This document shows positions 28,080 to 37,782 of a DNA stretch of 64,000 nt, in pieces. The stretch's first letter is position 1; each line of letters begins with the position of its first letter. Origin of the DNA: Oceanicaulis sp. (GTDB taxonomy: Bacteria; Pseudomonadota; Alphaproteobacteria; Caulobacterales; Maricaulaceae); NCBI GenBank assembly GCA_040112665.1, contig CP157796.1:808813-872812 (forward strand), written 5' to 3'. Made by a program: the position numbers and the translations under genes. The notes under the pieces were generated by a model, which was not told the origin of the DNA, made no database searches, and worked only from the letters and a program-made list of their open reading frames with translations.

Positions 28080-29405
28080 ATGCAGGAAACCGCCCCAGAA
28101 ACCGAGCCCGACACCGGCCTCGCCGGCGACGCCGCCCGCGCCGCCAGCGAAACCGCGGACCGCGCCGCGGAGCTGACCGAAGGCCTGCCGCCGGAGGTCT
28201 GGGCCGGGGTTGGGCTGGGCGCGTTCGTCATCCTCGCCGCGCTCGTCATCGTCTGGCGCATCGGCGCGGGCGAGAAACACCGCACCGCGCTGAGATCGGG
28301 CCTGCGCAGGGCGCGCATGCCGGTGATGCTGGCCGCGATCGCCATCGCCGGCGCGCTCGCCATGCCGGCGATCGACCTGCCCGGCGAGCTCGACGATCTG
28401 GCCGCCACCGCCGTCCGGGTGATCACGGTGATCGCGCTGGGCTGGGCGGTGGGCACGGTCGGCGACGCGATCCTGAAGCGCTGGACGTCGCGGCTCGATC
28501 TTTCCGCCAGCGACAATCTCAAGGCCCGCTCGCGCGCTACCCAGCTCAACGTCATGCGCCGCATCTGGGTGTTCGCGGTGGCGTTCGTGGTGCTGGCGCT
28601 GGCGCTTCTCACCATTCCGGGCTTACGGAATGTCGGCGTCTCGCTCTTCGCTTCGGCGGGCGTTGCGGGCATCGTCATCGGCGTCGCCGCCCAGCCGGTC
28701 CTGTCCAATCTCGTCGCCGGGCTTCAGATCGCGTTTTCCCAGCCGATCCGGATCGAGGACGCGGTCGTGGTCGAGGGTGAGTGGGGCTGGATCGAGGAGA
28801 TCGGCCTGTTTCACGTCGTCATCCGCATCTGGGACTGGCGCAGGCTGGTCGTGCCGCTGACCTATTTCTCCTCCACCCCGTTTCAGAACTGGACCAAGAC
28901 GCGGGCGAGCATTCTGGGCTCGATCTTCTGGCGGGTGGACTATCGCGCGCCCATCGAGGAGATGCGCAAAAAGCTCGACGAGATCCTTGAGACCACCGAC
29001 CTCTGGGACCGGCAGGCCAAGGTGCTGCAGGTCACCGATTCCGACGGCACGACGCTGGAGATCCGGGCGCTGGCCAGCGCGTCGACCAGCCCGCGCGCCT
29101 GGGACCTTCGATGCTATGTCCGTGAGCAGATGATCGGCTGGCTGCAGCGCGAGCACCCCTACGCCCTGCCCCGGGCCCGCGAGCTTTCAGACGAGACCCA
29201 GCGCGAGGGCGAGCCTCTGGACTGGGCGCATCCGCCGCCGCCCAGGCCCGCCCCGCGCACGCCCGAAGAGCCGGTGCGCGACGAGAGCCTGCAGGAAGGC
29301 CCGGAGGTCGAAGCGGCGGAGGCGGACAGCAGCGCGCGCGCCGACCGCAGCGAGGCCGATCTCGCGAGCGACCGCAAGCGGCGCGGCAAGGGGCCCCGCG
29401 CGTAA
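28080..29405 (+). CDS. MscS-family mechanosensitive ion channel
   Basis: Predicted 441-residue small-conductance mechanosensitive channel. After an acidic N-terminus come three to four membrane segments. The pore-lining and beta-domain region is visible as VGVSLFASAGVAGIVIGVAAQPVLSNLVAGLQ and WGWIEEIGLFHVVIRIWDWRRLVVPL, followed by PFQNWTKT. The C-terminus is a long charged, proline/acid-rich tail (about 80 residues). It is cotranscribed with the sodium symporter (4 bp gap) and so probably also under EcfG. It would release solutes on hypo-osmotic shock. Confidence 0.93.
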   Translation: MQETAPETEPDTGLAGDAARAASETADRAAELTEGLPPEVWAGVGLGAFVILAALVIVWRIGAGEKHRTALRSGLRRARMPVMLAAIAIAGALAMPAIDLPGELDDLAATAVRVITVIALGWAVGTVGDAILKRWTSRLDLSASDNLKARSRATQLNVMRRIWVFAVAFVVLALALLTIPGLRNVGVSLFASAGVAGIVIGVAAQPVLSNLVAGLQIAFSQPIRIEDAVVVEGEWGWIEEIGLFHVVIRIWDWRRLVVPLTYFSSTPFQNWTKTRASILGSIFWRVDYRAPIEEMRKKLDEILETTDLWDRQAKVLQVTDSDGTTLEIRALASASTSPRAWDLRCYVREQMIGWLQREHPYALPRARELSDETQREGEPLDWAHPPPPRPAPRTPEEPVRDESLQEGPEVEAAEADSSARADRSEADLASDRKRRGKGPRA

Positions 29406-29407
29406 GC

Positions 29408-30739
<1,332 letters not shown>

Positions 30740-30762
30740 TCAAACCCCCGCCGCTCAAGCGA

Positions 30763-30788
30763 AACCCGGCGCCGGCTCGCCTCGTTCC
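30763..30788 (-). promoter_or_regulatory. Candidate EcfG-type promoter (variant) before porin
   Basis: On the minus strand GGAAC (30788-30784), 17 bases, GGTT (30766-30763), 38 bp before the porin start. One deviation from CGTT. It lies in the short gap between the epimerase fusion and the porin. Confidence 0.35.
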
Positions 30789-30795
30789 CGCGGCG

Positions 30796-33270
30796 CTACA
30801 CCACGAACCGGTCCCAGCCGCCATAGCTCGACCGGATCGGCCCTTTCGGCGGCGTCAGCGCGATGAGCGCGAGGCCGGCGAGGATCGTCACGGTCATGCC
30901 GATCCAGTCGGTCGCCCAGACCAGAGCCGCGATCACCAGCAGCGCCCCGCCCAGCGCGTTAAGCCAGCGCGCCGCGCGCCCGGCCTCTGAAAACGCGGTG
31001 ACCGCGACGGTGACCACCAGCGCGCCGATCAGATGGTTGGCGTCGTAGAGCCGGCCCTCCACGCCGGGCAGGACCGGGCTGAACATCAGGCCGACGCCGA
31101 TAAGCATGCTGGCGACGAGCGTGGGCGGGAACTGCACGCCTTCGAGGAAGATGTCCCTGAGGATCGCGCCGAGCGGGCGGTGAAACTCGTCCTCGCGGTG
31201 TTGCGGCGTGGGCCCGTCGTCGGTGTCGCCCACGAAGAAGACGCGCAGCAGCGGCCGGCCCTTCTTCTTGCGCCGCCAGAGGAACTGGGTCGTCGCGACC
31301 AGCTCTTCGAGCGCGTAGGGGATCTGCAGGAGCATCGCCGCGGCCGCGATCAGGCAGACCGTGCAGTAGGTCCCCAGAAGAATGGGCTGGATAATGATGA
31401 AGGTGATCGAGACCACGCCCAGCGGCACGATCATGATGCCGAAGCCCATCACCAGCCACGGCATGGTGCGCCAGCGCGCCCGCGTGCCGGCTATGCCTGC
31501 GACGATCTCCAGCATGTAGGCGACCGCGCCGAGCCCGGCGTCGGGGATCGGGAAGGCTTCGGAGACGTAGGAGGTGGTGATCTCCTCCGAGCCGTTCTTC
31601 GGCCCCGGCCCGCCTTGAAAGAACGGATCCCAGATCCCCTCGATCGAGTCCAGCTGGTAGGCCGTCAGGTGCCGCGACAGCAAGAGGCCGACCAGCGCCA
31701 GCCCGATGATCGGCAGGCGCTGGCACCAGGTGGACGGGGAGAAATCCCAGCCCGGCGGGGTGTCCGGCCCGGCCGTCGCCGCGGTTACCGACACGCCGGG
31801 TTCAGGCCGGGCGCACAGCGCCAGCCCGATCACGAAGCCGCCCACGAGCGTCTGGTTGAGATACGCCTCCGCCGTCGGCGCCCAGAAGACCAGCGGCGCC
31901 CATAAAAGCCAGAAGCCCGCCGCCATGGACACCCAGCGCGCCCGTTCGAACCGGCGGTAGACGCTGAACAGCCCGGCGATCGCGATCACCACGCCGCAGA
32001 TCACGTCGGTCCAGACAGCGCCCGCGCTTTCGTAGGTGAGCGTCGGCGGCGAGCCGATCAGCCAGACCCCCAGCGCCGCTGTGAGCAGGTGCGCCCAGCG
32101 GAACTGGTCGTGCTCGATGCGCTTGCGCGCCTCGTTCTTGGTGCGGAGCGCTTCGGGATCGGCGCCGCGCTCGATCGCGGAGTCCATCCAGTCCGGCTTG
32201 GTGATCCCGTTCGCCTCGTACCAGCCGGCCGGGTCGCGCTTCAGCGCGTCGACCATCCCGGGCAGCGCCTCCCGGATGTCATGGCGGGGCCGCCAGCCCA
32301 GCGCCACACGGGCCCGAGAGATGTCGAGCGCATAGTGGTCTTCGGCCATGTCCATCATGAACGGCCGGATGAAGGGTTTTTCGCCCTGGTCGAAGGCGTC
32401 GGGCACGACAGGCTCGGACGCCGCCTCGATCGCCGCGCCGGCCTTGGCGAGGGGTTTGGGCGCGCTGATCGTCTTCCAGTCTTCCGCGCCGTGGATCAGC
32501 TCGCCGATCCGGTCCTGCAGCGCCGCGTAGGACACCGCGTGCGGCTCGCCGGCGAGGATCGTGTCTTTTTCGGGCAGGGCGTCGCGGCGCTCGACCGCGC
32601 GCACGAACAGATCGACCAGATCGTCCTGATGGATGAAGCTCTGCCCCGCGTCCTGATCGCCGGCGTAGACGCGGGACTTGATGTCGCGCTCATAGATGCG
32701 GGCGATCTGGTGGGTCAGCGTGGGCACGCCGCCTTCGTCGTCATAGAGCCCGGCCAGATGCAGGAACAGAACCGGCGTGTCGCCGCGGGTCTCGGCGATG
32801 ATCTGTTCGGTCTTGGCCTTGGATTGCGGATAGGCCCATTTGGGCTCGATCGGCGCGCCTTCGTCGATCCGCCCGCCCGGCTCGGCGGGCCTGTGCACCA
32901 GCATGGTGCCCGAATAAATCAGCCGGCCGACCTCGTAGTCGGCAAGCGCGGCCATCAGATTGCGCGCGCCCTCTTCATTGACCTTGTGATAGGCGGGGTG
33001 GTCCTCGCCGGTGAAGTTGAAATAGGCGGCCAGATGGATCACCGCGGCGAAGCGCGATCCGTGCTCTTCGGCGATCTTCGACAGCGTCTTTCTCACGCTG
33101 TCGGCGTCGGAGATGTCGAACGCCTCGCACGGGTGGCCGTAGCCCGAACAGTCGAGATCGAGCCCGACGATGCGGTAGTCCTTCGACAGCGCGTCGCTGA
33201 CCGCCGAGCCGATCGATCCGGCCGCCCCGGTGATCAGGACGAGAGGTTTGTCGTGTTCGGGCCGGTCCAT
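30796..33270 (-). CDS. Fusion protein: NAD-dependent epimerase, SPW-repeat membrane domain and VKOR-like domain
   Basis: Predicted 824-residue protein in three parts. Residues 1 to about 330 are an extended SDR/epimerase with GAAGSIG at 15-21, VIHLAAYFNF, and Y147/K151 in AYPQSKAK. Around 390-480, LTAALGVWLIGSPPTLTYES followed by further segments matches an SPW-type membrane repeat. From about 510, further membrane helices include a VKOR-like part with the redox pair C636-T-V-C639 and the preceding PIPDAGLGAVAYMLE. The upstream loop cysteines of classic VKOR are replaced (ITTSYVSEA). Such combinations would tether an NAD enzyme to a membrane redox module. A GGAAC-N17-TGTT motif precedes it. 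Function unknown. Confidence 0.8.
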   Translation of the reverse strand: MDRPEHDKPLVLITGAAGSIGSAVSDALSKDYRIVGLDLDCSGYGHPCEAFDISDADSVRKTLSKIAEEHGSRFAAVIHLAAYFNFTGEDHPAYHKVNEEGARNLMAALADYEVGRLIYSGTMLVHRPAEPGGRIDEGAPIEPKWAYPQSKAKTEQIIAETRGDTPVLFLHLAGLYDDEGGVPTLTHQIARIYERDIKSRVYAGDQDAGQSFIHQDDLVDLFVRAVERRDALPEKDTILAGEPHAVSYAALQDRIGELIHGAEDWKTISAPKPLAKAGAAIEAASEPVVPDAFDQGEKPFIRPFMMDMAEDHYALDISRARVALGWRPRHDIREALPGMVDALKRDPAGWYEANGITKPDWMDSAIERGADPEALRTKNEARKRIEHDQFRWAHLLTAALGVWLIGSPPTLTYESAGAVWTDVICGVVIAIAGLFSVYRRFERARWVSMAAGFWLLWAPLVFWAPTAEAYLNQTLVGGFVIGLALCARPEPGVSVTAATAGPDTPPGWDFSPSTWCQRLPIIGLALVGLLLSRHLTAYQLDSIEGIWDPFFQGGPGPKNGSEEITTSYVSEAFPIPDAGLGAVAYMLEIVAGIAGTRARWRTMPWLVMGFGIMIVPLGVVSITFIIIQPILLGTYCTVCLIAAAAMLLQIPYALEELVATTQFLWRRKKKGRPLLRVFFVGDTDDGPTPQHREDEFHRPLGAILRDIFLEGVQFPPTLVASMLIGVGLMFSPVLPGVEGRLYDANHLIGALVVTVAVTAFSEAGRAARWLNALGGALLVIAALVWATDWIGMTVTILAGLALIALTPPKGPIRSSYGGWDRFVV

Positions 33271-33305
33271 TCGCGCGCCTTCTTCCGCCGCTTCGCTCGG
33301 TGACG

Positions 33306-33331
33306 AACACGGGGCGCGCGCGCCGCGTTCC
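33306..33331 (-). promoter_or_regulatory. Candidate EcfG-type promoter before epimerase fusion
   Basis: On the minus strand GGAAC (33331-33327), 17 bases, TGTT (33309-33306), 35 bp before the start codon. It is one mismatch from GGAAC-N16/17-CGTT. Confidence 0.4.
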
Positions 33332-33354
33332 GGGCGAAAAGCTGCGGCGGAAAC

Positions 33355-33387
33355 GAAAAACGCCGCGCCGGGTGGCCGGCGCGGCGT
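33355..33387 (-). terminator. Intrinsic terminator of cold-shock gene
   Basis: A 12-bp stem (ACGCCGCGCCGG / CCGGCGCGGCGT, 33360-33371 and 33376-33387) with a GTGG loop is followed on the minus strand by TTTTTCG. It lies 33 bp after the cold-shock gene. Confidence 0.87.
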
Positions 33388-33419
33388 CGTTCAGGTCCGG
33401 AAAAACCGGCGGGCGGGGA

Positions 33420-33632
33420 TTAGTCCGCGGCGCGCAGGTTCACCGCTTTGGGGCCTTTGCCCCGGCGGTCCGGCTCGGTGTCGAAGCTGACGCGCTGGCC
33501 GTCGCGCAGGTCGGCCATGCCGGCGTCTTTCACCGCGGTGATGTGCACGAAGACGTCGTTGCCGCCCTCGTCCGGGGTGATGAAGCCGAAGCCTTTTTCG
33601 GCGTTGAAGAATTTGACGGTGCCCGAAGTCAT
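33420..33632 (-). CDS. Cold-shock domain protein
   Basis: Predicted 70-residue single-domain OB-fold RNA chaperone of the CspA family. RNP1 is EKGFGFI and RNP2 is DVFVHITAV, with the lead-in GTVKFFN at the N-terminus. The length is normal for the family. An unusually repetitive leader precedes it, with the word CGCGCGGCGTCCC twice (33658-33670 and 33687-33699 region), which could form structure in the 5' untranslated RNA as in other csp mRNAs. A strong terminator closes the unit, so it is probably monocistronic. Confidence 0.96.
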   Translation of the reverse strand: MTSGTVKFFNAEKGFGFITPDEGGNDVFVHITAVKDAGMADLRDGQRVSFDTEPDRRGKGPKAVNLRAAD

Positions 33633-33862
33633 GTCGAGGGCTCTCTTTCACGTAACCGCGCGGCGTCCCACGCATAGAAGACACACGCGCGGCGTCCCGC
33701 GCGCGGCATGCGGACTGTCGGTCGGGGAAAGAGGCTCAGGCGCGTCAGGCACGCAGTATGCACACATATTCTCCACCGGGCCTTGTTCAGGCCGCTCGTG
33801 CACGGGACACTATGCCTGAAATCCCGCCGCCTCACAAGCGAGAACGCCGAGCGAGAACGCCG

Positions 33863-34162
33863 ATGCCGCGCAGACGATCCCGCTTCATCGAGAACCGCCG
33901 CGCACGGCGCCGCGACACCGAGGGGTTCGATCCCCAGGCGATGATGCGGCTGGCCGGCATGGGCGCGATGCTGCTGCTGTTCGTCGCCGTCGGCGCGGGG
34001 TTTCAGGGCGAGCGCATCACCAGCTGGTTCGCCGCGGCGGGCGGGCGGCTGGGCCCTCTGGCCGAGCCGGTCGTTTTCGGGCTCAGCGCGCTCGAGATCG
34101 GCGCGGTGGCGCTGGTGATCGCGGTGTTCGGCCTCGCCGCCTGGCGCACGCTCAGGCGTTGA
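33863..34162 (+). CDS. Hypothetical basic two-helix membrane protein
   Basis: Predicted 99 residues from ATG 33863; an in-frame ATG at 33812 would add 17 residues and neither has a strong ribosome binding site. The N-terminus is extremely basic (MPRRRSRFIENRRARRRD). Two hydrophobic segments follow: MMRLAGMGAMLLLFVAVGAGF and LEIGAVALVIAVFGLAAW. No family recognised. The 3' end overlaps the convergent TspO gene by 11 bp. The membrane topology and lack of competing frames support it moderately. Confidence 0.5.
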   Translation: MPRRRSRFIENRRARRRDTEGFDPQAMMRLAGMGAMLLLFVAVGAGFQGERITSWFAAAGGRLGPLAEPVVFGLSALEIGAVALVIAVFGLAAWRTLRR

Positions 34163-34649
34163 GCGAGAAGGTCGCCCAGCTCAGCGCCAGAGCAAATCCC
34201 AGCCAGCCCAGAAGCGGCGTCAGCGCGACCGCGGCGAGCGGGGCCGCGCGTGCGGCGAGATAGAGCGTGGGGATGCACAGAACGAAGGCCGCGACGGTGA
34301 CGTAGAACCCGTTCGCCACGCTTTGAAGGCCGAAATAGCCGAACGTCCAGAACAGGCACACGCCCCACAGCCCGATGATCGCAAGCCGCGCAGGCGTCCG
34401 CCGGCCCGGCTCGCCCAGACGGTCGGCCAGAAACGCCGCGATCGCCATCAGCGCGAAAAGCCCGGTCCAGACCGCGCCGATGACCCCGCCGGGCGGCGCC
34501 CAGTCGGGATTTTCCAGCGTCTGCGACCATTCGATCGCGCCGGAGCTGAAGATCCAGCCGTTCAGCGCGAGCGCCGCGCCGACGAACACGGCGAGATAAA
34601 GCGCCAACCGTCCCAGGCCCGCGCGCGGTCGTCTGAAAATGTTCGTCAC
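34152..34649 (-). CDS. TspO/MBR family tryptophan-rich sensory protein
   Basis: Predicted 165-residue five-helix membrane protein. The family motif is visible as ENPDWAPPGGVIGAVWTGLFALM, followed by WGVCLFWTFGYFGLQSVANGFYV and a C-terminal LLGWLGFALALSWATF. TspO proteins bind tetrapyrroles and regulate porphyrin or stress physiology in alphaproteobacteria. The length and helix count are normal for the family. It is convergent with a small membrane-protein gene; no operon partner is seen. Confidence 0.88.
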   Translation of the reverse strand: MTNIFRRPRAGLGRLALYLAVFVGAALALNGWIFSSGAIEWSQTLENPDWAPPGGVIGAVWTGLFALMAIAAFLADRLGEPGRRTPARLAIIGLWGVCLFWTFGYFGLQSVANGFYVTVAAFVLCIPTLYLAARAAPLAAVALTPLLGWLGFALALSWATFSLNA

Positions 34650-34846
34650 GCCCGATCTCTCCTCAGCCGCCCCCGGCTGTCGAGCCCCATCGCCATGCTA
34701 GCACGGATCACGGCCCGTTTAAGGCGGCGCGCGATCCCGCGAGCGGCCAGCCTCGCCGCTCACGCGACGATCACATGGACGTGGCCGGGCTTTTCCATGG
34801 CGCAACGAAGCGGCATGGTTCGGGCTCATCTTTCCGGGAGCCCGCC

Positions 34847-35446
34847 ATGATCCATTTTCTCTGCGCCGTTCTTCTCGCCGCCGGAGCCGCTTCAGCGGCG
34901 GTCGCCCAGCCCGACCCGGCCACGCTCGCCACTGAAGCGGCCGCCGAATTCGGGCCGGCCGTGGGCGCGCGCGCCCCGCTTCTGGACGCGCGCCTTCTGG
35001 ACGGGTCGACGCCGACTCTGGCCGAATTGTCCGGCCCGCGCGGGGTGGTGGTGTATTTCAACCGCTCGCTGGACTGGTGCCCGATCTGCATCGCCCAGAC
35101 GCTCGAACTGCAAGCCGCCGAGGAGCGCTTCAACGCCGCCGGCTGGGCGGTCGCGGTGCTGACCTATGACAGCGCCGAAGCGCTCGCGCGCGGGGTGGAC
35201 CGGCGCGGGATCACGCTCACCGTACTGTCCGATCCCGATAGCGAGACCATCGACGCCTGGGGCGTGCGCGACCCGATCTATCAGAACCCCGAGCACATGG
35301 CCTACGGCGTGCCCTATCCGATCGCCTTCGCGATCCGGCCCGACGGCGTGGTCGCGGCCAAGTTCTGGCACGAGGGCGGGCTGGGCGCCGATCGCGGTTA
35401 TGCCGTCCGGGTCAGCGCCGACGACGTTCTCGCGGCGCTGCGATGA
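34847..35446 (+). CDS. Exported peroxiredoxin/redoxin-like protein
   Basis: Predicted 199-residue AhpC/TSA-family protein with a signal peptide (MIHFLCAVLLAAGAASAAVA). The mature part is thioredoxin-like: GVVVYFNRSLDWCPICIAQTLELQ contains a CPIC motif where peroxiredoxins have the peroxidatic cysteine, then VAVLTYDSAEAL, TLTVLSDPDSETIDAWGV and PIAFAIRPDGVVAAKFW. It probably acts in the periplasm as a peroxidase or thiol oxidoreductase. The start ATG 34847 has GGGAG at 34836-34840. Its stop overlaps the acetyltransferase start (ATGA). Confidence 0.85.
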   Translation: MIHFLCAVLLAAGAASAAVAQPDPATLATEAAAEFGPAVGARAPLLDARLLDGSTPTLAELSGPRGVVVYFNRSLDWCPICIAQTLELQAAEERFNAAGWAVAVLTYDSAEALARGVDRRGITLTVLSDPDSETIDAWGVRDPIYQNPEHMAYGVPYPIAFAIRPDGVVAAKFWHEGGLGADRGYAVRVSADDVLAALR

Positions 35447-36012
35447 GCGCGCTCGCCGAAGGGCCGGTTCTCGAGACCGAGCGCCTGATCCTGAGGCCTC
35501 CTGAAGAGCGCGATCTTCCCGGCTTTTACGCCCTGATGCGCGATCCGGTCGCCGCCGAGCATATCGGCGGCGTGATGGACGAGGCGCAGACCTGGCGGAG
35601 TTTCTGCGCGCTGGTCGGCCACTGGCGCTTGCGCGGTTACGGCTTCTTTTCGGTCGAGGAGCGCAGAACGGGCGCCTGGATCGGCCGGATCGGGCCCTGG
35701 TTTCCCCATCTCTGGCCGGCGCCGGAAGTCGGCTGGTCGATCCTGCGCGAGCACTGGGGCAAGGGATATGCGCCCGAGGCCGGCGCGGCGTGCGTCGACT
35801 ACGCCTTCGACACGCTGGGCTGGGACCGGGTGATCCACTGCATCGCGCCGGCGAACGCCAATTCCAAGGCCGTCGCCAGAAAGCTCGGCTCGCGCTTCGA
35901 CGGCGAACACGCCACCCTCGCCGGCCTCGGCCCGGGGATCGAGGTGGAAATCTGGGGCCAGGACCGGGCGGACTGGAACGCGCGTCGATCGCGTGTCCTC
36001 AGGGCGGGTTAG
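35443..36012 (+). CDS. GNAT-family acetyltransferase (RimJ/RimL type)
   Basis: Predicted 189-residue acetyltransferase. The N-terminal LETERLILRPPEERDLPGFYAL is typical of the RimJ/RimL branch. The acetyl-CoA binding region is EVGWSILREHWGKGYAPEA, and VIHCIAPANANSKAVARKLG is the C-terminal signature. Substrate could be a protein N-terminus or small amine. It is translationally coupled to the redoxin gene by an ATGA overlap. The next operon begins 111 bp downstream after two operator-like palindromes. Confidence 0.9.
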   Translation: MSALAEGPVLETERLILRPPEERDLPGFYALMRDPVAAEHIGGVMDEAQTWRSFCALVGHWRLRGYGFFSVEERRTGAWIGRIGPWFPHLWPAPEVGWSILREHWGKGYAPEAGAACVDYAFDTLGWDRVIHCIAPANANSKAVARKLGSRFDGEHATLAGLGPGIEVEIWGQDRADWNARRSRVLRAG

Positions 36013-36031
36013 CCCCGTTCGCCCAGAAAGA

Positions 36032-36066
36032 TGACATCTGTCACCCCTTGGCGGTGACGCGCGTCA
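36032..36066. promoter_or_regulatory. Twin TGAC-N4-GTCA palindromes, candidate response-regulator operators
   Basis: TGACATCTGTCA (36032-36043) and TGACGCGCGTCA (36055-36066) both read TGAC-N4-GTCA, with centres 23 bp apart, about two helical turns. They lie 58-92 bp before the ABC transporter start. The operon encodes its own NarL/DesR-type response regulator, so autoregulation through these sites is a natural hypothesis. Confidence 0.5.
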
Positions 36067-36123
36067 ATGCCGCTTCGGTTCGGATCGGGCGAGGGTGCTC
36101 CTCAAGAAAGGGAGGCATCGCCC

Positions 36124-37023
36124 ATGACGTCGACTGCACCAGTCATTTCCGCCCGCGGGCTCAGCCGGGCGTTCGGGCGCACCAGGGCGCTCGACGGGTT
36201 CGACCTCGAGGTGGCCGGCCCCGGCGTTCTGGCGCTACTGGGGCCGAACGGGGCGGGCAAGACCACGTTCGTGAACGCGGCGCTGGGGCTCGTGCGCCCC
36301 GCATCGGGCGCGCTCGAAATCCTGGGCGGCGCGCCCGGCGATCCGCGGGTCAGGGCGCGCACCGGCGTGATGATGCAGGACGCAGAACTGCCCGATCTTC
36401 TGACCGCGCGCGAGCAGATCGCCCTGTTCGCAAGCTACTACCCGAACCCGCGCGGCGTGGATGAGACGATCGCGCTGGCCGGGATCGAGCCTTTCGCGAC
36501 CAAGCGCTACGGCAAGCTTTCGGGCGGGCAGAAGCGGCGGGTGCAGTTCGCGCTGGCTCTTGTCGGCCGGCCCGACCTCATCTTCCTGGACGAACCCACC
36601 ACTGGGCTCGACACCGAAGCCCGGCGCGGCCTGTGGGCCATCGTGCGCGCTGCGGCCGAGGACGGCGCGCGGGTCGTGCTGACCACCCACTATCTCGAAG
36701 AAGCCGACGCGCTCGCCGACGATGTCGCGGTGATGAGCCGGGGCCGGGTGATCGCGCGGGGCAGCGCGTCGGACCTGCGCGAGCAGGTCGGCGGCGCGCT
36801 GATCCGCTGCCGCACGCGCCTCGATGAGCCTGCGCTCGCCGCCCTTCCGGCCGTGCGCCGGGCCCGCGCGTCGGGCCGCTACGCCGAGCTCGCCTCGGCG
36901 GACGCGGTTCGAACGCTGAAGGCGCTGTTCGCTGAGGACCCGGAGGTCGCCGACCTCTCCGTCCGCCAGCCCACCCTCGAAGAAGCCTTCGACACCCTCA
37001 CCGGACAAGACCAGGAGGCCTGA
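36124..37023 (+). CDS. ABC-2 type exporter, ATP-binding subunit
   Basis: Predicted 299-residue ABC ATPase. Walker A is LLGPNGAGKTTFVNAALGL, the signature LSGGQKRRVQFAL, Walker B LIFLDEPTTGLD, and the switch histidine sits in VVLTTHYLEEADALADD. The ATG 36124 has GGGAGG at 36109-36114. The permease gene starts 3 bp after its stop. The layout with a downstream DesK/DesR-like pair recalls yvfR-yvfS-yvfT-yvfU of Bacillus. The exported substrate is unknown (lipid, antibiotic or peptide are all possible). Confidence 0.94.
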   Translation: MTSTAPVISARGLSRAFGRTRALDGFDLEVAGPGVLALLGPNGAGKTTFVNAALGLVRPASGALEILGGAPGDPRVRARTGVMMQDAELPDLLTAREQIALFASYYPNPRGVDETIALAGIEPFATKRYGKLSGGQKRRVQFALALVGRPDLIFLDEPTTGLDTEARRGLWAIVRAAAEDGARVVLTTHYLEEADALADDVAVMSRGRVIARGSASDLREQVGGALIRCRTRLDEPALAALPAVRRARASGRYAELASADAVRTLKALFAEDPEVADLSVRQPTLEEAFDTLTGQDQEA

Positions 37024-37026
37024 CCC

Positions 37027-37764
37027 ATGGCGCGTTCCGCAAACCCCTACACCGCCGAGATCGGCGCGGAGATCCGCAAGCTGGTGCGTGCGCCGGAATT
37101 CATCCTGCCCACCTTGGTCCTGCCGGTCGTGTTCTACGTGATGTTCGCCGTGCTGATCGCCGGATCGAACCAGAACGCGCCCTATCTTCTGGCGACCTTC
37201 GGCGTGTTCGCCGTGATGGGCCCGGCCCTGTTCGGCTTCGGCGCGGGCGTCGCGCAGGAGCGCGAGCGCGGCTGGCTGAAGCTCAAGCGCGCCGTGCCCG
37301 CCCCGGCGGCGGCCTATATCATCGCCAAGACCGCCGCCACCGTCCTGATGGCCGCCGCCGCGCTGATGCTGGTCTACGCCGCAGCCGCCCTGCTCGCCGG
37401 GGTGGCGCTCGATCGCAGCGCCTGGGCGCTTTTGCTCGGCGCGCACGTGCTGGCGGCCCTGCCCTTCGTCTTCGCCGGGCTGACCATCGGCTTCGTCTTC
37501 GGCAGCAACGCTGCGATCGCGGTGGCCAATCTGGTGTTCCTCGCCCTCGCCGTTCTGGGCGGGCTGTGGATCCCGATCATGGTCTTCCCCGAGTTCATGC
37601 AGGAGATCGCCTGGTTCACGCCGAGCTTCCACCTCGCCGAGATCGCGCTCGCCGCCAGCGGCGCGCCCGGCGACCGCCCGGTCGGGCTGCACCTGGCCGT
37701 GGTCGCGGCGATGACAGGCGGGCTCGCCGTGCTCGCCACCCTCGCCTGGCTGCGCCGGCGCTGA
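37027..37764 (+). CDS. ABC-2 type exporter, permease subunit
   Basis: Predicted 245-residue membrane subunit with six hydrophobic segments. The family-typical start KLVRAPEFILPTLVLPVVFYVMFAVLIAG, the ERERGWLKLKRAVPAPAAAYIIAK coupling helix and the conserved GGLWIPIMVFPEFMQEIAWFTPSFHLAE are clear. It pairs with the upstream ATPase. The amidohydrolase gene starts 19 bp downstream. Confidence 0.92.
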   Translation: MARSANPYTAEIGAEIRKLVRAPEFILPTLVLPVVFYVMFAVLIAGSNQNAPYLLATFGVFAVMGPALFGFGAGVAQERERGWLKLKRAVPAPAAAYIIAKTAATVLMAAAALMLVYAAAALLAGVALDRSAWALLLGAHVLAALPFVFAGLTIGFVFGSNAAIAVANLVFLALAVLGGLWIPIMVFPEFMQEIAWFTPSFHLAEIALAASGAPGDRPVGLHLAVVAAMTGGLAVLATLAWLRRR

Positions 37765-37782
37765 GACAAGGACACCCACGCC

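Noticed and set aside
33777..33794. GGCCT-TGTTC-AGGCC inverted repeat upstream of the cold-shock gene
   Set aside because: A 5-bp stem in GC-rich DNA is expected by chance, and position relative to a promoter cannot be judged.
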